A stretch of DNA of 64,000 nucleotides, taken from the NCBI RefSeq assembly GCF_000313135.1, contig NW_004457532.1:591691-655690 (forward strand), written 5' to 3'. The position numbers and the translations under genes are program-made. Of the stretch, positions 33,971-45,400 are shown piece after piece. Within the stretch, counting starts at the first letter, position 1. Every line of letters starts with the position of its first letter. Below the pieces are notes generated by a model. It had not been told where the DNA came from. It made no database searches and worked only from the letters and a program-made list of their open reading frames with translations. This stretch comes from Acanthamoeba castellanii str. Neff. Its lineage: Eukaryota; Discosea; Longamoebia; Acanthamoebidae.

Positions 33971-34534
33971 TCAGAGTTCGTCGTATCCCCGTTCGAAGAT
34001 GTGCCTCACGTCGCTCCTCCGGTCAGTCGCGCCTCCTCGGCTCATCTGGCCGCCCTGCTCTGGGTCTTCGCCCTTGACCTGTCGGATCGCCGCCCGGCGC
34101 TTGACCGGCTGTGGCGGCCGCCTCAGTCCGTTGCCGACACTTCCGCCTCCTCCGCCGTTGGGGTTCAGTCCTCGGCTTGGCTGTGGTACCTCCCGCTCGT
34201 CGTACACCTCCTCCCACTCCTCCCACTCCTCGTCGGCGTACCTCCGTCGTCCGCCGCCGCCGCTACGCCGATCGTCGTAGTCGTCGTAGTCCGGGTAGTC
34301 GTCGTCGTACTCGTCGTAGTCGTCATAGTCATCCGGCCGCCTCCGCACGAGCCTTCGTCGCCGTCTTCGCCGCGGCAGCCCCTGCGCTGACGAGCCCTCG
34401 GCCAGCTCCTTCAGCTTCTGCTCCTGAGCCGCGAGCTCCTGCTCCAGTTCCGCTATCCTCTCTCTCAGCATTCCGTTCTCCGACACCCTGCCGCCACCCG
34501 ACACCCCAGCACCCATCAGTACCTCACACCTCAT
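33971..34534 (-). CDS. small Tyr/Asp-rich, coiled-coil protein (hypothetical)
   Basis: Single uninterrupted frame of 187 codons. A predicted short coiled coil (MLRERIAELEQELAAQEQKLKEL) is followed by a basic patch, then a Tyr/Asp repeat (DDYDDYDEYDDDYPDYDDYDD region), Gly-rich and basic segments, ending RHIFERGYDEL. The upstream ATG (34532-34534) overlaps the TGA of the SMP-30-like gene. An internal ATG at the coiled coil would be a more natural start. It may be a separate gene or a 3' extension of the neighbour by splicing; the absence of introns is unusual here. Low complexity limits certainty. Confidence 0.5.
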   Translation of the reverse strand: MRCEVLMGAGVSGGGRVSENGMLRERIAELEQELAAQEQKLKELAEGSSAQGLPRRRRRRRLVRRRPDDYDDYDEYDDDYPDYDDYDDRRSGGGGRRRYADEEWEEWEEVYDEREVPQPSRGLNPNGGGGGSVGNGLRRPPQPVKRRAAIRQVKGEDPEQGGQMSRGGATDRRSDVRHIFERGYDEL

Positions 34535-36431
34535 TCCCCTGTGGCCTTCTGAGCTGCTAAGACCCCTTCTTCTTCTTCTGGGCTGGTAGATCTAAGCACG
34601 GTGCGGGCGGCGTACCGTTCGTCGATGGGGCAAGGCGTGGCGGCGGGTGTGGGCGAAGGAGGCGGCGGTTCGTCCTCCCACACGTGTACTTCCCTCTCCT
34701 CGTCCTCCCGCGGGTAGAAGTTGGCGTTGAACCCTGGAATCGGCATCCTGGCCTGGTAGATGCCTGCGCACTCAGTCGGGACCCCGCCCTGGTAAGTCCT
34801 TACCGCACACGCAGCATCGCACACGCACACGGCAAGCAATGTCAGAGTCAGGCTGTACCGCCACCAGCAGTCACGTAGAGGGTTCGCATGTCCCACCCGC
34901 CGAATCGACAGCTGACCACCTCATCCTGCAGGGCACAGACACACACACCAACGGCCGGTTCAAGGTATGGGTATGTCGCACTGACCAGTGGTCGTGCGTG
35001 TGCGGGCATTGTAGGACCTCAGGGATAGGCATGAAGCCCAAGTGGGTGCCCTCGGGCGAGAAGGCGTAGACGCCGGCCGGGTTCTGCGACTGCGAGTTCG
35101 AGCCGCCGGCCACGTACAGGTTACCTGCATGCACACACCACCTCCCCCGCTCCAGCGTGAGCGACTGCAGACGTCAGAGCTCGGGGCGGACTTTTACCGT
35201 GAGAATCGATGCAGAGGCCGTCGCCGCCCTTGCCCTTGTCAAAGTCGTGCACGATGTAGGGCGGCGCGTCGACGACGGTACCGTCGCGCTTGAGCTCGAA
35301 GACGACGAGGCGAGGGGACGACGGGTGGGCCTCCACCAGATAGATCTTCGTTTCGTCGGGCGACAGGACCACCCCCGCCGGTCGCTTCACGTACTTATTG
35401 TCCATGATCCGCGTCACCCTGTGCTTACCTGTGATTGTTGTTGTTTCACGTAAATATCATTTAGAGCAAGCCAGCCAAGGCCGCGGCGTACCCTGATACT
35501 CGTCGACGTCAATGCGGTACACGCCCTCGGTCACCATGTCCATGTCGTCCCTGTGGAATGGTGAAAACGTGTTCGTGGATGAAATCTATTTGCCAGAGGG
35601 TGGTGCGGGTACCTGGCGCCAAAGCGCGGATCGGTGAAGTAGATGCGGCCCTTGCTGTCGATCACGAGGTCGTCCGGGCTGTTCAGGCGCTTGTTGTCGA
35701 TCTTCTCCGCCAGGACCGTCAACTGGCCGTGTGAGAAGCAGATGTATCGTTAGCCTCACGACATGCAGCAGACTTGGTGATGATGCGACATCTTCTCTTC
35801 TTGCCCAGCCCAGACCGGCGGGCGAGTCAAGACTTACCCTGCCATCGACCTCCAGGCGCGTTACTCGGCGTCCGCCGGACTCGCACATCACCAGCCGGCC
35901 GCGCTGGTCGAAGGCAATCCCTCGCGCACGGCCGGATGGAGTCCTGCACCACCAGAAGACGCACGATGACGTGGTAAGAAATTGCCGATGTGGAAGAACT
36001 GAGGGTTTGTCTCGCCTGATGGGAGCCGGAGGGGACATGACGAGGTCGGCCAGCTCCTTCTTATCCTTGTTGCTGCCCTTGGTGCCGGCCAGCCGCTTGG
36101 CGGCATCCGTCTTGGGCGAGACGTCGAGCAGCCGCAGCACCCGGTCGTTCTGTATATCGCTCACCCAGAGGCTGCCGTCGTCGAGATTGAACACCGGACT
36201 GTCTGTCATGCAGATCAGCAAATAAGTAATAAAAATATGTAATTACAGAAATTCATAAATAAATTAGTAATAGCAGAATTTATACATGGCTGTTTAGTAT
36301 TCACGTGAGGACGTACCTAGGTAGGCTGCAGAGAAGAGGGTTTCGGCGGTGGGCATCTTTTTGGCGGCCTGGACGCCTGGCAGCACAAAGGTGCCCAGCA
36401 CAAGGCAGATGATGGCGACTAAAAGACTCAT
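34531..36431 (-). CDS. SMP-30/gluconolactonase-like secreted protein
   Basis: Six-bladed beta-propeller lactonase family, calcium dependent. Start MSLLVAIICLVLGTFVLPGV at 36431 is a clear signal peptide, so the protein is secreted or lumenal. Blade motifs are easy to see: FNLDDGSLWVSDIQND, GIAFDQRGRLVMCESGG, LNSPDDLVIDSKGRIYFTDP, RPAGVVLSPDETKIYLVEA, GGDGLCIDSHGNLYVAGG, RTLYVTAGGG. The Asn of LNSPDD and Asp of GDGL are the family's metal ligands. About seven introns. The tail after the propeller (acidic, Pro-rich, EDEPPPPSPTPAATP) is not part of the fold. TGA 34531-34533 overlaps the next ATG. Sugar-lactone or other ester substrate cannot be assigned. Confidence 0.86.
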
Positions 36432-36808
36432 TTTGCGCCACGTGAAGGGCAATAAATAGAAGGTGAAGTTCTCTGCTCAAAGGCTGGCCATACAACCGGG
36501 AGGAGGTGGGAATCGATTAAAGCCCTGGTTCTCCCCACAGCCTACGTCACCCAAAAGTTTTTGTAGACATACCGGAAAGGAAAACAGCGATCGGAATGCT
36601 AACAATGCCGCGGAAAGCCCGCCCAGTTTGCCGGAAAGTGCCAGCGGAGCTGCGGTCTGGTTGGCCGCCCTCTCGCATGCTCTCGGTGGTACTCGTTCGC
36701 TCATACGCACAACGAGCTCAGTTCATCTTTGCTTCTTCTTGTCTCGACAATCCAGCTGTGATTTTTTTTTAAAGTTTTTCTGTTGATTAGAACTGGAAGA
36801 GAAAAGAA
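36432..36808. other. divergent intergenic region
   Basis: 377 bp between the SMP-30-like gene (minus) and the PX gene (plus), expected to hold both promoters. A TACGTCA element near 36542 resembles half a CRE/ATF site. No coding exon is supported. Confidence 0.45.
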
Positions 36809-38940
36809 ATGGTGCCTGCCACGACAACACATAATTTTGGGGGATGCGCGCACAGCCAGCGCAAGCCCACCCACAAGTTCTGCAATGAGTGCGGCGCCTT
36901 GCTCCCCTCGCCCCACGGCCTCCTGGCATCGAGCACCCCCGCCGCACCACCCGTAAACCTCCGACCAGCCCCCGTGCGGCCACCAGCCCAACCCGGAGCC
37001 AGTCCTCCCGCGCAGTTCGGCCCACGCAAGGTACCCCCACCTCTCCTCTCCTCTCCTCTCCTCTCCTCTCCTCTCCTCTCCTCTCCTCTCCTCTCCCTGC
37101 AGCAGCACCCAACCAACCGACACTGTGTGCGGTGGTGTGTGCGGTGTGTGCGGCAGGACTTCTCGAAGCCAGAGGCACGTGCGCGTGCGGCGACAGGACC
37201 CACCGCCAACTTTGCCCAGCAGCAGCAGCGCACGCAGCCACCGGTCCCAGCGCGCCAGCCACAGACGACCACCGCCGCGGGCAGCGGTGCGCCGCCTCGC
37301 CACTTGGGCCGGTCCTCCCCGACGTCGACGTCGTCGCCCAACAGCCCCAGTCATCCAGCGCCGCTGGCCCGCCCGGGCTACGCTCGAACCCAATCGCCCT
37401 CGCACACGGCCACCACCCTGGCCGCCTATTCACCGCCGTCGCAGTCGTTGGCCCGGTCATCGCCGCCGACGGCGGTCAATGCGCGGTCGGCCGGGTGGTC
37501 CGCGTCTCCGTCGTCCGCCGCGACTCCTCCGCCCTCGGTCCCGGCCCGCTCCAGGCCTATGATCGTAGGTAGCAGCAATGGCGGCAGCGGCGGCTACGGC
37601 GGGTCGGCCTCGGCTCCGGTCTCTACATACAACAGCGCGGCCGCCGGCGGCTTTTCCCTGTTCGGCGGCTCCTCATCGACGTCGCCCGACCAGCGCTATA
37701 TATCCGCGCCTCAGCCTTCCACCCGTACTTGCTCGTGTCGTGTTGCGTGTGCGGTGGTGCGGTAGTGCGTGTGCGGTGGGCCTGTTGTAGGTGTGTGTGC
37801 GTGTGCGTGTGCGGTGGTGCGTGTTGTACGTGCGTGGCGACAGTGCGTGTTGTGTACCTGTGTGTGTCACGACAAGGTCGCTGATGTGGTTCACTGGATG
37901 ACAACCGTAGGGCCAGGAGAGAGCGAGATGACCAAGGAGGAGCGCGAGCTCAAGAAGCTGTTGCGCGAGGTGGAGAAGGAAAAGGAGAGGGTGCTCCAGG
38001 AAGAGCGCCTCAAACAGCGCGAGAAGGAATTCGAGAAGGAGGAGGAGCAATACACCAAGGAGAAGCAGCGCGACTACATCCGTGCGTGCGCCCTCTCGTG
38101 TGTCACTGAGCGTGCGGTGTGTGCGGTGTGTGACTCGTCGCGTTTGTGAACACAGAAAAGCTGAATGCGGGCAAGTTGGAAATGGGCCAACGTGAGTCGG
38201 TCTACGTGCACCAGAAGAAGGACGCGCCCGTGCTGACCCTTCAGCTCCTCGACGAAACCATAATTGAGAAACACAACAGCCAAACCTACACGGTACCACA
38301 ACACACGCACCACACTGCACACACGACACGCGACATCACACACACACACACACACAAACGACAAAACCCTGATTTGGTGTGCATTGGCAGTTGTACCGAA
38401 TACGAGTGACGTGGGGCGACTGCGTGTGGACGATCCAGCGTCGCTACTCCCAGTTCAGCGACTTTCACAAGGTGAGTCACTTCGCTCCCTGCGCACCGCC
38501 TGCGTCCATATATGATTAATGATTAATTTGTGCATCGTGTCGTGCTGTGTGTGTCGTGCCGTGTGTCATGGCGTGTGCCGTGCGTGTCATCAGTCGGTCA
38601 AGTGGAAGACCAACGTCAAGCTGCCGTACCCTCTGCCCGGCAAGAAGCTCATCGGCTCCCTCGAAGACGAGGTGGTGGAGCAGCGAAAGGTGGGTCTGCG
38701 ACAATACCTCAAAGGTGAATCCCCTCTTCTTGTCCCGCGCGCACCACCGCACGCGCACACGCGGCTGACATTTTGTTGTGCTTTTTTGGGGCTGCACAGG
38801 CGTGGAGGAGCGGCAGATGGAGCTGGTGAACAACGAAAAGTACGAGCAGCTCTTCATCCGCTTCGTGGGACCCTTCCAGCTGGGCGACACCAAGGACCAC
38901 GTGCCCGGGAACAAGATGCCCTTCAAGGTCAAGCTCTGAC
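36809..38940 (+). CDS. zinc-ribbon and PX-domain protein
   Basis: ATG 36809 to TGA 38938-38940. The N-terminus shows a short zinc-ribbon-like motif (CAHSQRKPTHKFCNECGALL). A long Ser/Pro/Thr-rich linker follows, then a charged coiled coil (MTKEERELKKLLREVEKEKE) and a C-terminal PX phosphoinositide-binding domain: YRIRVTWGDCVWTIQRRYSQ then F, VKLPYPLPGKKLIG, EQRKVGLRQYLKG. The basic RRYSQF arginines and the PxxP-containing loop are the usual PI3P contacts. About seven introns; one holds a CTCTC repeat (37041-37096), another splices ST-R|PGESEM. An endosomal sorting or trafficking role is inferred from the PX domain. Confidence 0.86.
37041..37096 (+). repeat. CTCTC pentanucleotide repeat in intron
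   Basis: About eleven CTCTC units forming the polypyrimidine part of the first intron of the PX gene. Confidence 0.92.
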
Positions 38941-38993
38941 ACGCCAACGCCGCTGTATTGTATTTGTATTGTTTTTTTTGTTTTAAAATGAGT

Positions 38994-39031
38994 ATTTTAT
39001 TTCTTATTTTGAGCAAAATAAGAAATAAAAT
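38994..39031. terminator. perfect AT-rich hairpin between convergent genes, with AATAAA on both strands
   Basis: Two 17-bp arms (38994-39010 and 39015-39031) are exact reverse complements around a GAGC loop. Each strand reads AATAAA in its own downstream arm, so the element can serve as polyadenylation signal for both the PX gene (stop 38940) and the opposing gene (stop 39041). Confidence 0.7.
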
Positions 39032-39040
39032 AATAATAAA

Positions 39041-40599
39041 TCAGATGTGGTGGGTGAGGGTGATGCCGAAGCGCGGGGTGACGAGTTGGTCGTTGAATCG
39101 GCCACCGGAGACAAACGCGCCGACGCTGGTATTACGGGCACGCTGCACCCACGACAGGGTGCCGGTCCACGCCGCACTGGGCTGGCGGGGGTCCACCGCC
39201 CACCCTGCCGTGGCCGTCGCCCGATAGCCGTCCCCGTAGTACCTGCAGACGACATCAAGGAATGAAAAGAATGCAACACGCGCAAGGCGGGCACTCACGC
39301 CACGCCACGCAACGTACCGGAGAGTGCCCAGACACTGCATTGCTCTGGCGGAGGGAGAGACAGAGAGGACGCCCGAGGCGCACACACCAGTGACCGCCGG
39401 CTTGCCCTGTGACGCGCCCTCGTCGAGGGCCGCGAGAATGTCGACGGGGTCGTAGGTCACCGACAGCCGCAGCGTGTTCAGCGCCTGGGCCTTGGCCGTC
39501 AGGACCAGCCTCGGCACGCGCCTGCCTGCCATACCACAACTATGAGTGTGTGCGGTGTGCGTGTGCGGTTGCGTGTGTGCCGTGTGCGTGCGTGTACCAT
39601 CGCCGGGGGCGGGACCCAGCGGGTGGCTGTACTGGACGGCCAGTGAAGGGAGCCCCAGGGCGGGTTGGTTGAGGGGCTTAATTCGTGTGATTCGGGCCTC
39701 GAGCTGCCACCGCTCGAGAAAGGCGCGCTTGGGCGTCTCCAGCTTCGAGGCGGCGGCGAACCGGCGCGCGAGGGCCATCGGGTTGACCGACACCGTGGCG
39801 TTGACCACGTAGTCGACGCCCTCCAACGAGGCAGTGGCATGGGTCAGCGAGAGCTGGAGCCCGTCGATCGCGTAGCACTCCAGCTCCGACTCGGTCTTGG
39901 GGATCAACCCTATACCCTTGTTCAGCAGCGACCCTCTGCCACCATAGTCTAGTCAGTCGCACACACGACCACACGCACGCACACGCACACGCACACCACA
40001 CGCACACGCACACGCGTATACCTGGGATCGTTAGCTGAGGCCGGGATCACTCCGAAGTTGGTACTGAGGCGAACCCCCGGCACCACGTCGAGCGCGCCGA
40101 CCACTTGCGCCCGCATACCATCGCCCATCACCCCCAGCGCAGCCTGGCGCGATCGATTCGTTGTGAGTGCCACGCAACGTGTATGCGTGTGCGGTGTGTG
40201 CGGTCGTGTGTGGGCGGTCATGTGTGCGGTCGTGTATGCGGTCGTGCGTGTGCGATACCTCGGGTTGGGAGTGCACGAAGCTGAGCCAGGGCACCCAAGC
40301 GCCGCTGGCCGCCGCGGTCTGCGCGGGCGTGTTGGCGAAGAAGTCAGGGTCACGCAGGGTCGTGACCAGTAAGCGGGTCGAGGTGCCGCGCGCGACGGCC
40401 CACTCCCGCGCCAGCGCCGCGCGGTTGGGCAGGTGCAGGCCTGGGAAGCGCCGGGTGCGCCACGTCATGTGCTCGACCAGATCGGTGGCCGCGTCCCCCT
40501 GCTGCAGCACTGGGTCGAGAATGAAATCAATTAATTACGAAAGATTAGAATCTGCTTTCGCGTACACGAAGCTTCGAAGTCTACATCCGAGGCCCACAT
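39041..40599 (-). CDS. unknown protein, possibly a beta-barrel
   Basis: Not recognised. Start MWASDVDFEAS at 40599 joins by a phase-1 intron to LLQQGDAATDLVEHMTWRTR and runs over about five exons to TGA 39041, near 370 residues. The second half alternates polar and hydrophobic residues in short strands (VDYVVNATVSVNP, LRLSVTYDPVD, YRATATAGWAV, TPRFGITLTHHI), and the final strand resembles the C-terminal signal of outer-membrane barrels. Gly/Ala-rich turns and no long hydrophobic helix fit a porin or Tom40/VDAC-like barrel of mitochondria, but no family motif is certain. Confidence 0.66.
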
Positions 40600-40919
40600 C
40601 TTGAAGCGATCTTGGCGTTGTGGCGATTTCTGAAATCAGCGCAGTTTTAAATAAACTCGGCAATAACAGGAAAATAGCATAATTAAACATATTTGCAGAC
40701 CAACATATTTGACATATTTTGTTGTCATTCTGTACGTCTTGCCGAATTCTCCGTGAAGGTGCTGGCGTTCGGGTGGGGATTGCAGACGACATCCACTTTA
40801 GGTCCCTCATCAAGTCCGCCTGGTGAACCAGTGCCCGGTGAGCACACTACAAACCAAGAACAAAACCAATAACAGGGCCAACTCCTCCGCTCATAGCCAG
40901 CCAGAACTCACACCAGAGC
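40600..40919. other. divergent intergenic region
   Basis: 320 bp separating a minus-strand unknown gene from the P-loop kinase gene. AT-rich around 40640-40720, no splice-consistent exon. It presumably contains both promoters. Confidence 0.45.
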
Positions 40920-41942
40920 ATGAACATGGAGGCCGCCACCACAACTACGGAGGGAGGTCAAGGTGCCACCACCACCACTACACAACAACAACAAGAAGAA
41001 GGAGCCACATCATCGCCGGGAATGATGAAGGTGACGGTGATGGGGCCGCCGGGGAGTGGCAAGACCACGGTCCTGCAGCTGCTGAGCCAGCACTACGGCC
41101 TGACGCCCATCAAGACGGGCGAGATCGTCATCGACCACGCCCTGCGACTCAATGGCACCGAGGACAGCTCGGGGCTGGGCCAAAAGCTGCGCGACTTCTT
41201 CTACCAGAAGAAGGACAAGACCCAGCGCCCGCCCATCGAGCTCGTGGTGCCGCTCATCGCCGAGCACGTGCGGCGCGCCGAGCTGGCCAACCCGCACGGC
41301 TGGATCATGGAGCGCGGCATCCGCGAGCCCGAGCACTACGAGGCATTTCGCAACGCCGACCTCCTGCCCGACAGGGTGCGACCACCAGCCATCAGCTACC
41401 ACTTTGCTGCTTCTTCTTCTTTCTTCTTCTATGCTGACCAGTGCGTGTCGTGTGGTGGTTGAGGGCAGGTGGTGGTGCTGGAGGTGGGACCGGAGACGAT
41501 AAACAAGCGGCTGAGCAGCCGCAGGATTGATCGCACGCAGGACAGGGTGTATTCGATTGATGAGCTCTCCTCCCCTTCCCTTCGACCACGAGATCAAGAG
41601 GTCCTGCGGCGACTCCAGGTTGGCTTGCCATCATGGCTGGTGTTGTAGTCTTCTGCTGCTGCTGATGATAATGGTGATAGTGTGAGACTGACTGATGGTT
41701 GTGTTGGTTGGGTCCTCGTGGTACAGAAGAGGAAGCACGACGACCCGGCTGATGTGGCTCGCCGCACGCGCCGGTACCGGTCAGAGGGCTACGTCGTGCG
41801 CCTGCTCTACCCTCCGAACACCGTGCGCGAGTTCGACGCGTCGCAGCCCATCAGCGCGCTGCTGCCCCAGATCACCAAGTGGCTCGACGCCTCGTACCAC
41901 TTGCAGCCTGCAACGCACAACAACACCGCCGACCAACCCTGA
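40920..41942 (+). CDS. adenylate-kinase-like nucleotide kinase
   Basis: P-loop nucleoside monophosphate kinase family. Start MNMEAATTTTEGG at 40920 gives a Thr/Gln-rich leader, then VTVMGPPGSGKTTVLQLLSQ (Walker A), GLTPIKTGEIVID (NMP-binding region, altered from the usual GDMLR), LVVPLIAEHV, HGWIMERGIRE (in place of the GFPR block), VVVLEVGPETINKRLSSR and a short LID-like RRIDRTQDRVYS. The C-terminus (DDPADVARRTRRY, FDASQPISALLPQI) follows the family order. Three exons, about 250 residues. Departure from the standard GFPR and LID motifs means substrate preference may differ. Confidence 0.82.
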
Positions 41943-42459
41943 ATAAATAAACAAATAAATGCTTACGGCCAAAATCACAGCCACACAACTACCCTAGCAT
42001 GTGTGCAACAAGCTTGATGAAGAGTCTCTTGCTCGAATTCAGCGCGCAAATCTACTCGGGAGCATGCACTTCAATCGATTGATCACATGAACTAGTGGAT
42101 AATGCGGTAAGGTCGCTGCGCAGTCGCCCCGCTATGTACCTTGTCCCCCCCCACTGCTGTGACTCTTTTTTTGTTTGGTTGCGGTGGGATTCGAACGGGC
42201 GGCTGCGTGGGCGTGGTGCGATACACGGGTAGTGGTGGATTCCTTTGTTCTCTGCCTGTTGTGTGGTGGCCCCTTATATTTGACCAGGACTGTGGGTGCT
42301 TCTCAGCGGGACTAACTGCACTACAATGCCAGCCACAGAGCCACGCGCCCGAGGTCGCGCTTCCACCACCACCAGTGCTGCACACAGCAACACACATTCA
42401 AACGCAAGGCCAAGTAGCACACGAGCGGTCCACAACAGAGAGAAAGAGAGAGGACGACA
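41943..42459. other. intergenic region before NT-C2/DIL gene
   Basis: About 517 bp. It begins with AATAAATAAACAAATAAAT just after the stop codon, a likely polyadenylation region, then low-information sequence. A GATTCGAAC string near 42190 resembles a tRNA B box but no cloverleaf forms. A continuing open frame upstream of ATG 42460 is probably leader. Confidence 0.45.
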
Positions 42460-45400
42460 TGTCCCTCAGGTGGAAGGGCAGCATCAGTCGACGCTTCCTT
42501 AAGGAGGATGGTGGTCATGCCACGGGCGCGGAAAGCAACAAGCCCATCAGCAGAAGAGTCGAGCTGGAGCTGGGCGTGAAAGCCATCTCGGGCCTGCCCG
42601 TGTCGCAGCCCTCGTCGCCGACCAGCAGCGGCAGCGACGACAGCAGCGGCGAGGGACCCCAGACCACGCTGTGCGTGACCTGGCGCAAGAACGGCAAGCT
42701 CGAGCACGGGGAGGACAAGCGCAGGCAGCGGGAGGGCACCACGCTGACCGCCAAGGTGGCGCCCGATGGCACCTGCTCCTGGGAGGGCGGGCGCATGACC
42801 GTCGTGCCGTGCCACATCCGCAAGTTCGATTCCAAAGCCGACGTGTGCGACCACAAGACCGTCACCTTCTACGTCAACCAGGTGGTTGGCTCGCGCGCGA
42901 AGAAGCTGAAGAAGATGTACGAGGCCACCCTGGATCTGGATCGTCTGACCCTCTACCCGACCTACTCGGAGGAGCACCTCGTCCTGCGTCCGCTGGGCCT
43001 CCGCAATAAGCCCTCGCACGACATCGCCTGGCTCCTGGTTAGCTGCCCTGGCTCAACTTTCTCAGTTGCCACTCGTTACTAACTGGACTGGTTGTCCCAG
43101 ATTCAAGTGAGGGTGCTTAACTTTAAGGCGTTGCCCACACCAAGCGTACCGGCCGTCTCGTCACCTCTGGTAATTTGATTACTACCATGTGATCTTTCCT
43201 TTGTTTGGGCTGAGCCATTCTTCTCATTCTTCGACAGGGGAGCAGCCACGATGCCTATCAGGTGAACCCGCGAGAGATGCCCATCACTTCGCGGACGCAG
43301 TCCATCGGCTCAATCGAGGGAGAGCTGTCCTTGGGCAAGGCCGCCCGCAGGCTTTCCCAGCAGGTTCGTGCGTGTGTCTTTGCGCGCGTACCACCTGAAG
43401 CCGAGGCCGTGGCTGAAACGTGTCGTGTCGTGTCGTGCGTGTCGTGTGTGCCGTTGTAGCTCGTGCGCGTGCGCTCGATGCCGGGCGAAGAGGGCAAGCC
43501 CAAGGAGTCCCAGGGCGAGGCCGATGGCGAAGAGGGCAACGACGGCGACCACGACCACAACCACGACCACGACCACGACCACAACCACGACCACGGAGTC
43601 GACGAGGCCGAGCGCAAGCGGCACGAGAAGGAGGAAGCCGAGCGCTACATCCAGCTCTACCTCGACGGCTACAAGAAAAAGCAAGTGCTGCAGCAGAGCC
43701 AGGACCGTGACGAGCACCGCGACTCGCACCATCAGCAGCACGACCACCAGCTTACGCCGCGCCGCAGCAGCAGCAGCCGGAGGGGCTCGCTCGAGGCCTC
43801 GTACAACGAGAAGATAGCCCACTACGAGGGCGTGCTCCAGCAAATGCAGGAGACGAGGGAGCAGATGCACCTCGAGATCGACGAGCTCGTGCGGCAGCTG
43901 GAGGAGACCAAGCTCGACGCCGCCCGTCTGCTCCGCGAGCTAGAGCTCCGCGAGACCCCCCCGCACAGGGCAACAGCGGCGGCGAGGAAGGACCCGACGA
44001 GCCCCTGCGCGAGGAGACGGCGCGCATGGTTGACGACCTGCGTGCGCTCATCATCGAACGCGAGGACCAGCTGGCCGAGCTGCGCAGCGAATTGAGCCGG
44101 CGCACGGCGGAGATTGACGCGCTGATGCGCGAGCGCGACGACGAGGCGGCGGCCGCGCGCGATGCCGCCCAGCAGTGCGAGGATCTGCGCGCGGCGCTCG
44201 AAGCCAACGAGCTCGAGCGCAACGAGGTACAGAGCACGCTGGACCAGGTGCTGGGCCAGGCGAGCGCCATGCACGAAGAGCTGATGGAGAAGCAGGCCCG
44301 ACTGGCCGAGCTCGAGAACCTCGCCCTGCGGTCCGCCCACGACGCTGACGCCGAGGCACAGCTCGAGTCGGAGCGACTGCGTGAGGTGGTCGAGGCGCAC
44401 CGTCAGGGCGGTCGACGAGCTCACCCGGCGCCTGGCGGCCAAGCGCAAGCGGAACGCCGAGTGCAAGCAGCACATCGCCGAGCTCGAGGAGTCGATGGTG
44501 GAGAAGCAGGCCGAGCTGGACATGATGACCCGCAACCGCAACGCGCTCTACCAGCGCTGCGAGGAGCTGGAGGCCGACCACGAGCGCGTGCAACTCGAGC
44601 GGGAGGCCGAGCGGGCCGCCAAGGAGGCCAAGCGGAGCCAAAAGGCTGCGGCGGCGGCTGCGGCTGCGGCCGCTGTGGCTGCAGCGTCGGAGCAAGCACA
44701 GCCCGAGTCGAGCTCGTCCCAGGCCAAATTGGCGGCCGATCGTCGGCTGCTGCACGAACTGGGCGAGGCCAAGAAGCAGCTGCGCCAGCGGCGGCAGGAG
44801 GTGGTCGAGTTCGACCAGGCCCTCGCCGAGATGGCCAACGCGTCGCGCGCCTCCGAGGCCCAGGTGGCCGCCTGGGAGCATCAACTCCTCGCCTGCAGGC
44901 AGCGGATCGCCGAGCTCGGCTCGCCAGTGGGGCACGGGGAGGCCAAAGAGCGCCGGCCACGCGCGGCGATCAGCGAGTGCGAGGCCGACATCGAGGTGCT
45001 GCAGCGTCAGGTGATGGCCGAGCTCGACGGAATGCGCGAGGTGGCCCAGCGCTACGAGCAGGTCAGGCTGCGACGCGACGAGGCCGACCGCGCGTGCGAC
45101 GAGCTGGCCCACGCGGCTCGGCCATCAAGCAGCGCATCCTGACCAGCCGCAAGCGCGGCAAGGCCCGGCGGTCGACCAGCATGACCGGCATGACCTCTCG
45201 AGCGCCCTCGAACAGCGACGCCTTCGCCGGCCAAGTGAGTTACGACAATACGCCGGCTCTGGACAAGCTCGTAAACCTGCAGTGGGTGCGTGCCATGTTG
45301 TGTCAGCTCTACTCGGTACCCGGTGTGCATAGGTAGAGATCGCTCAAAGGTGAACGTTGCATACACTGCAGGAGGTCGACATGCGAGCACTGATCGAGCG

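Noticed and set aside
42178..42260. tRNA-like B-box string (GATTCGAAC) near 42190
   Set aside because: No matching acceptor, D or anticodon stems can be formed on either strand.
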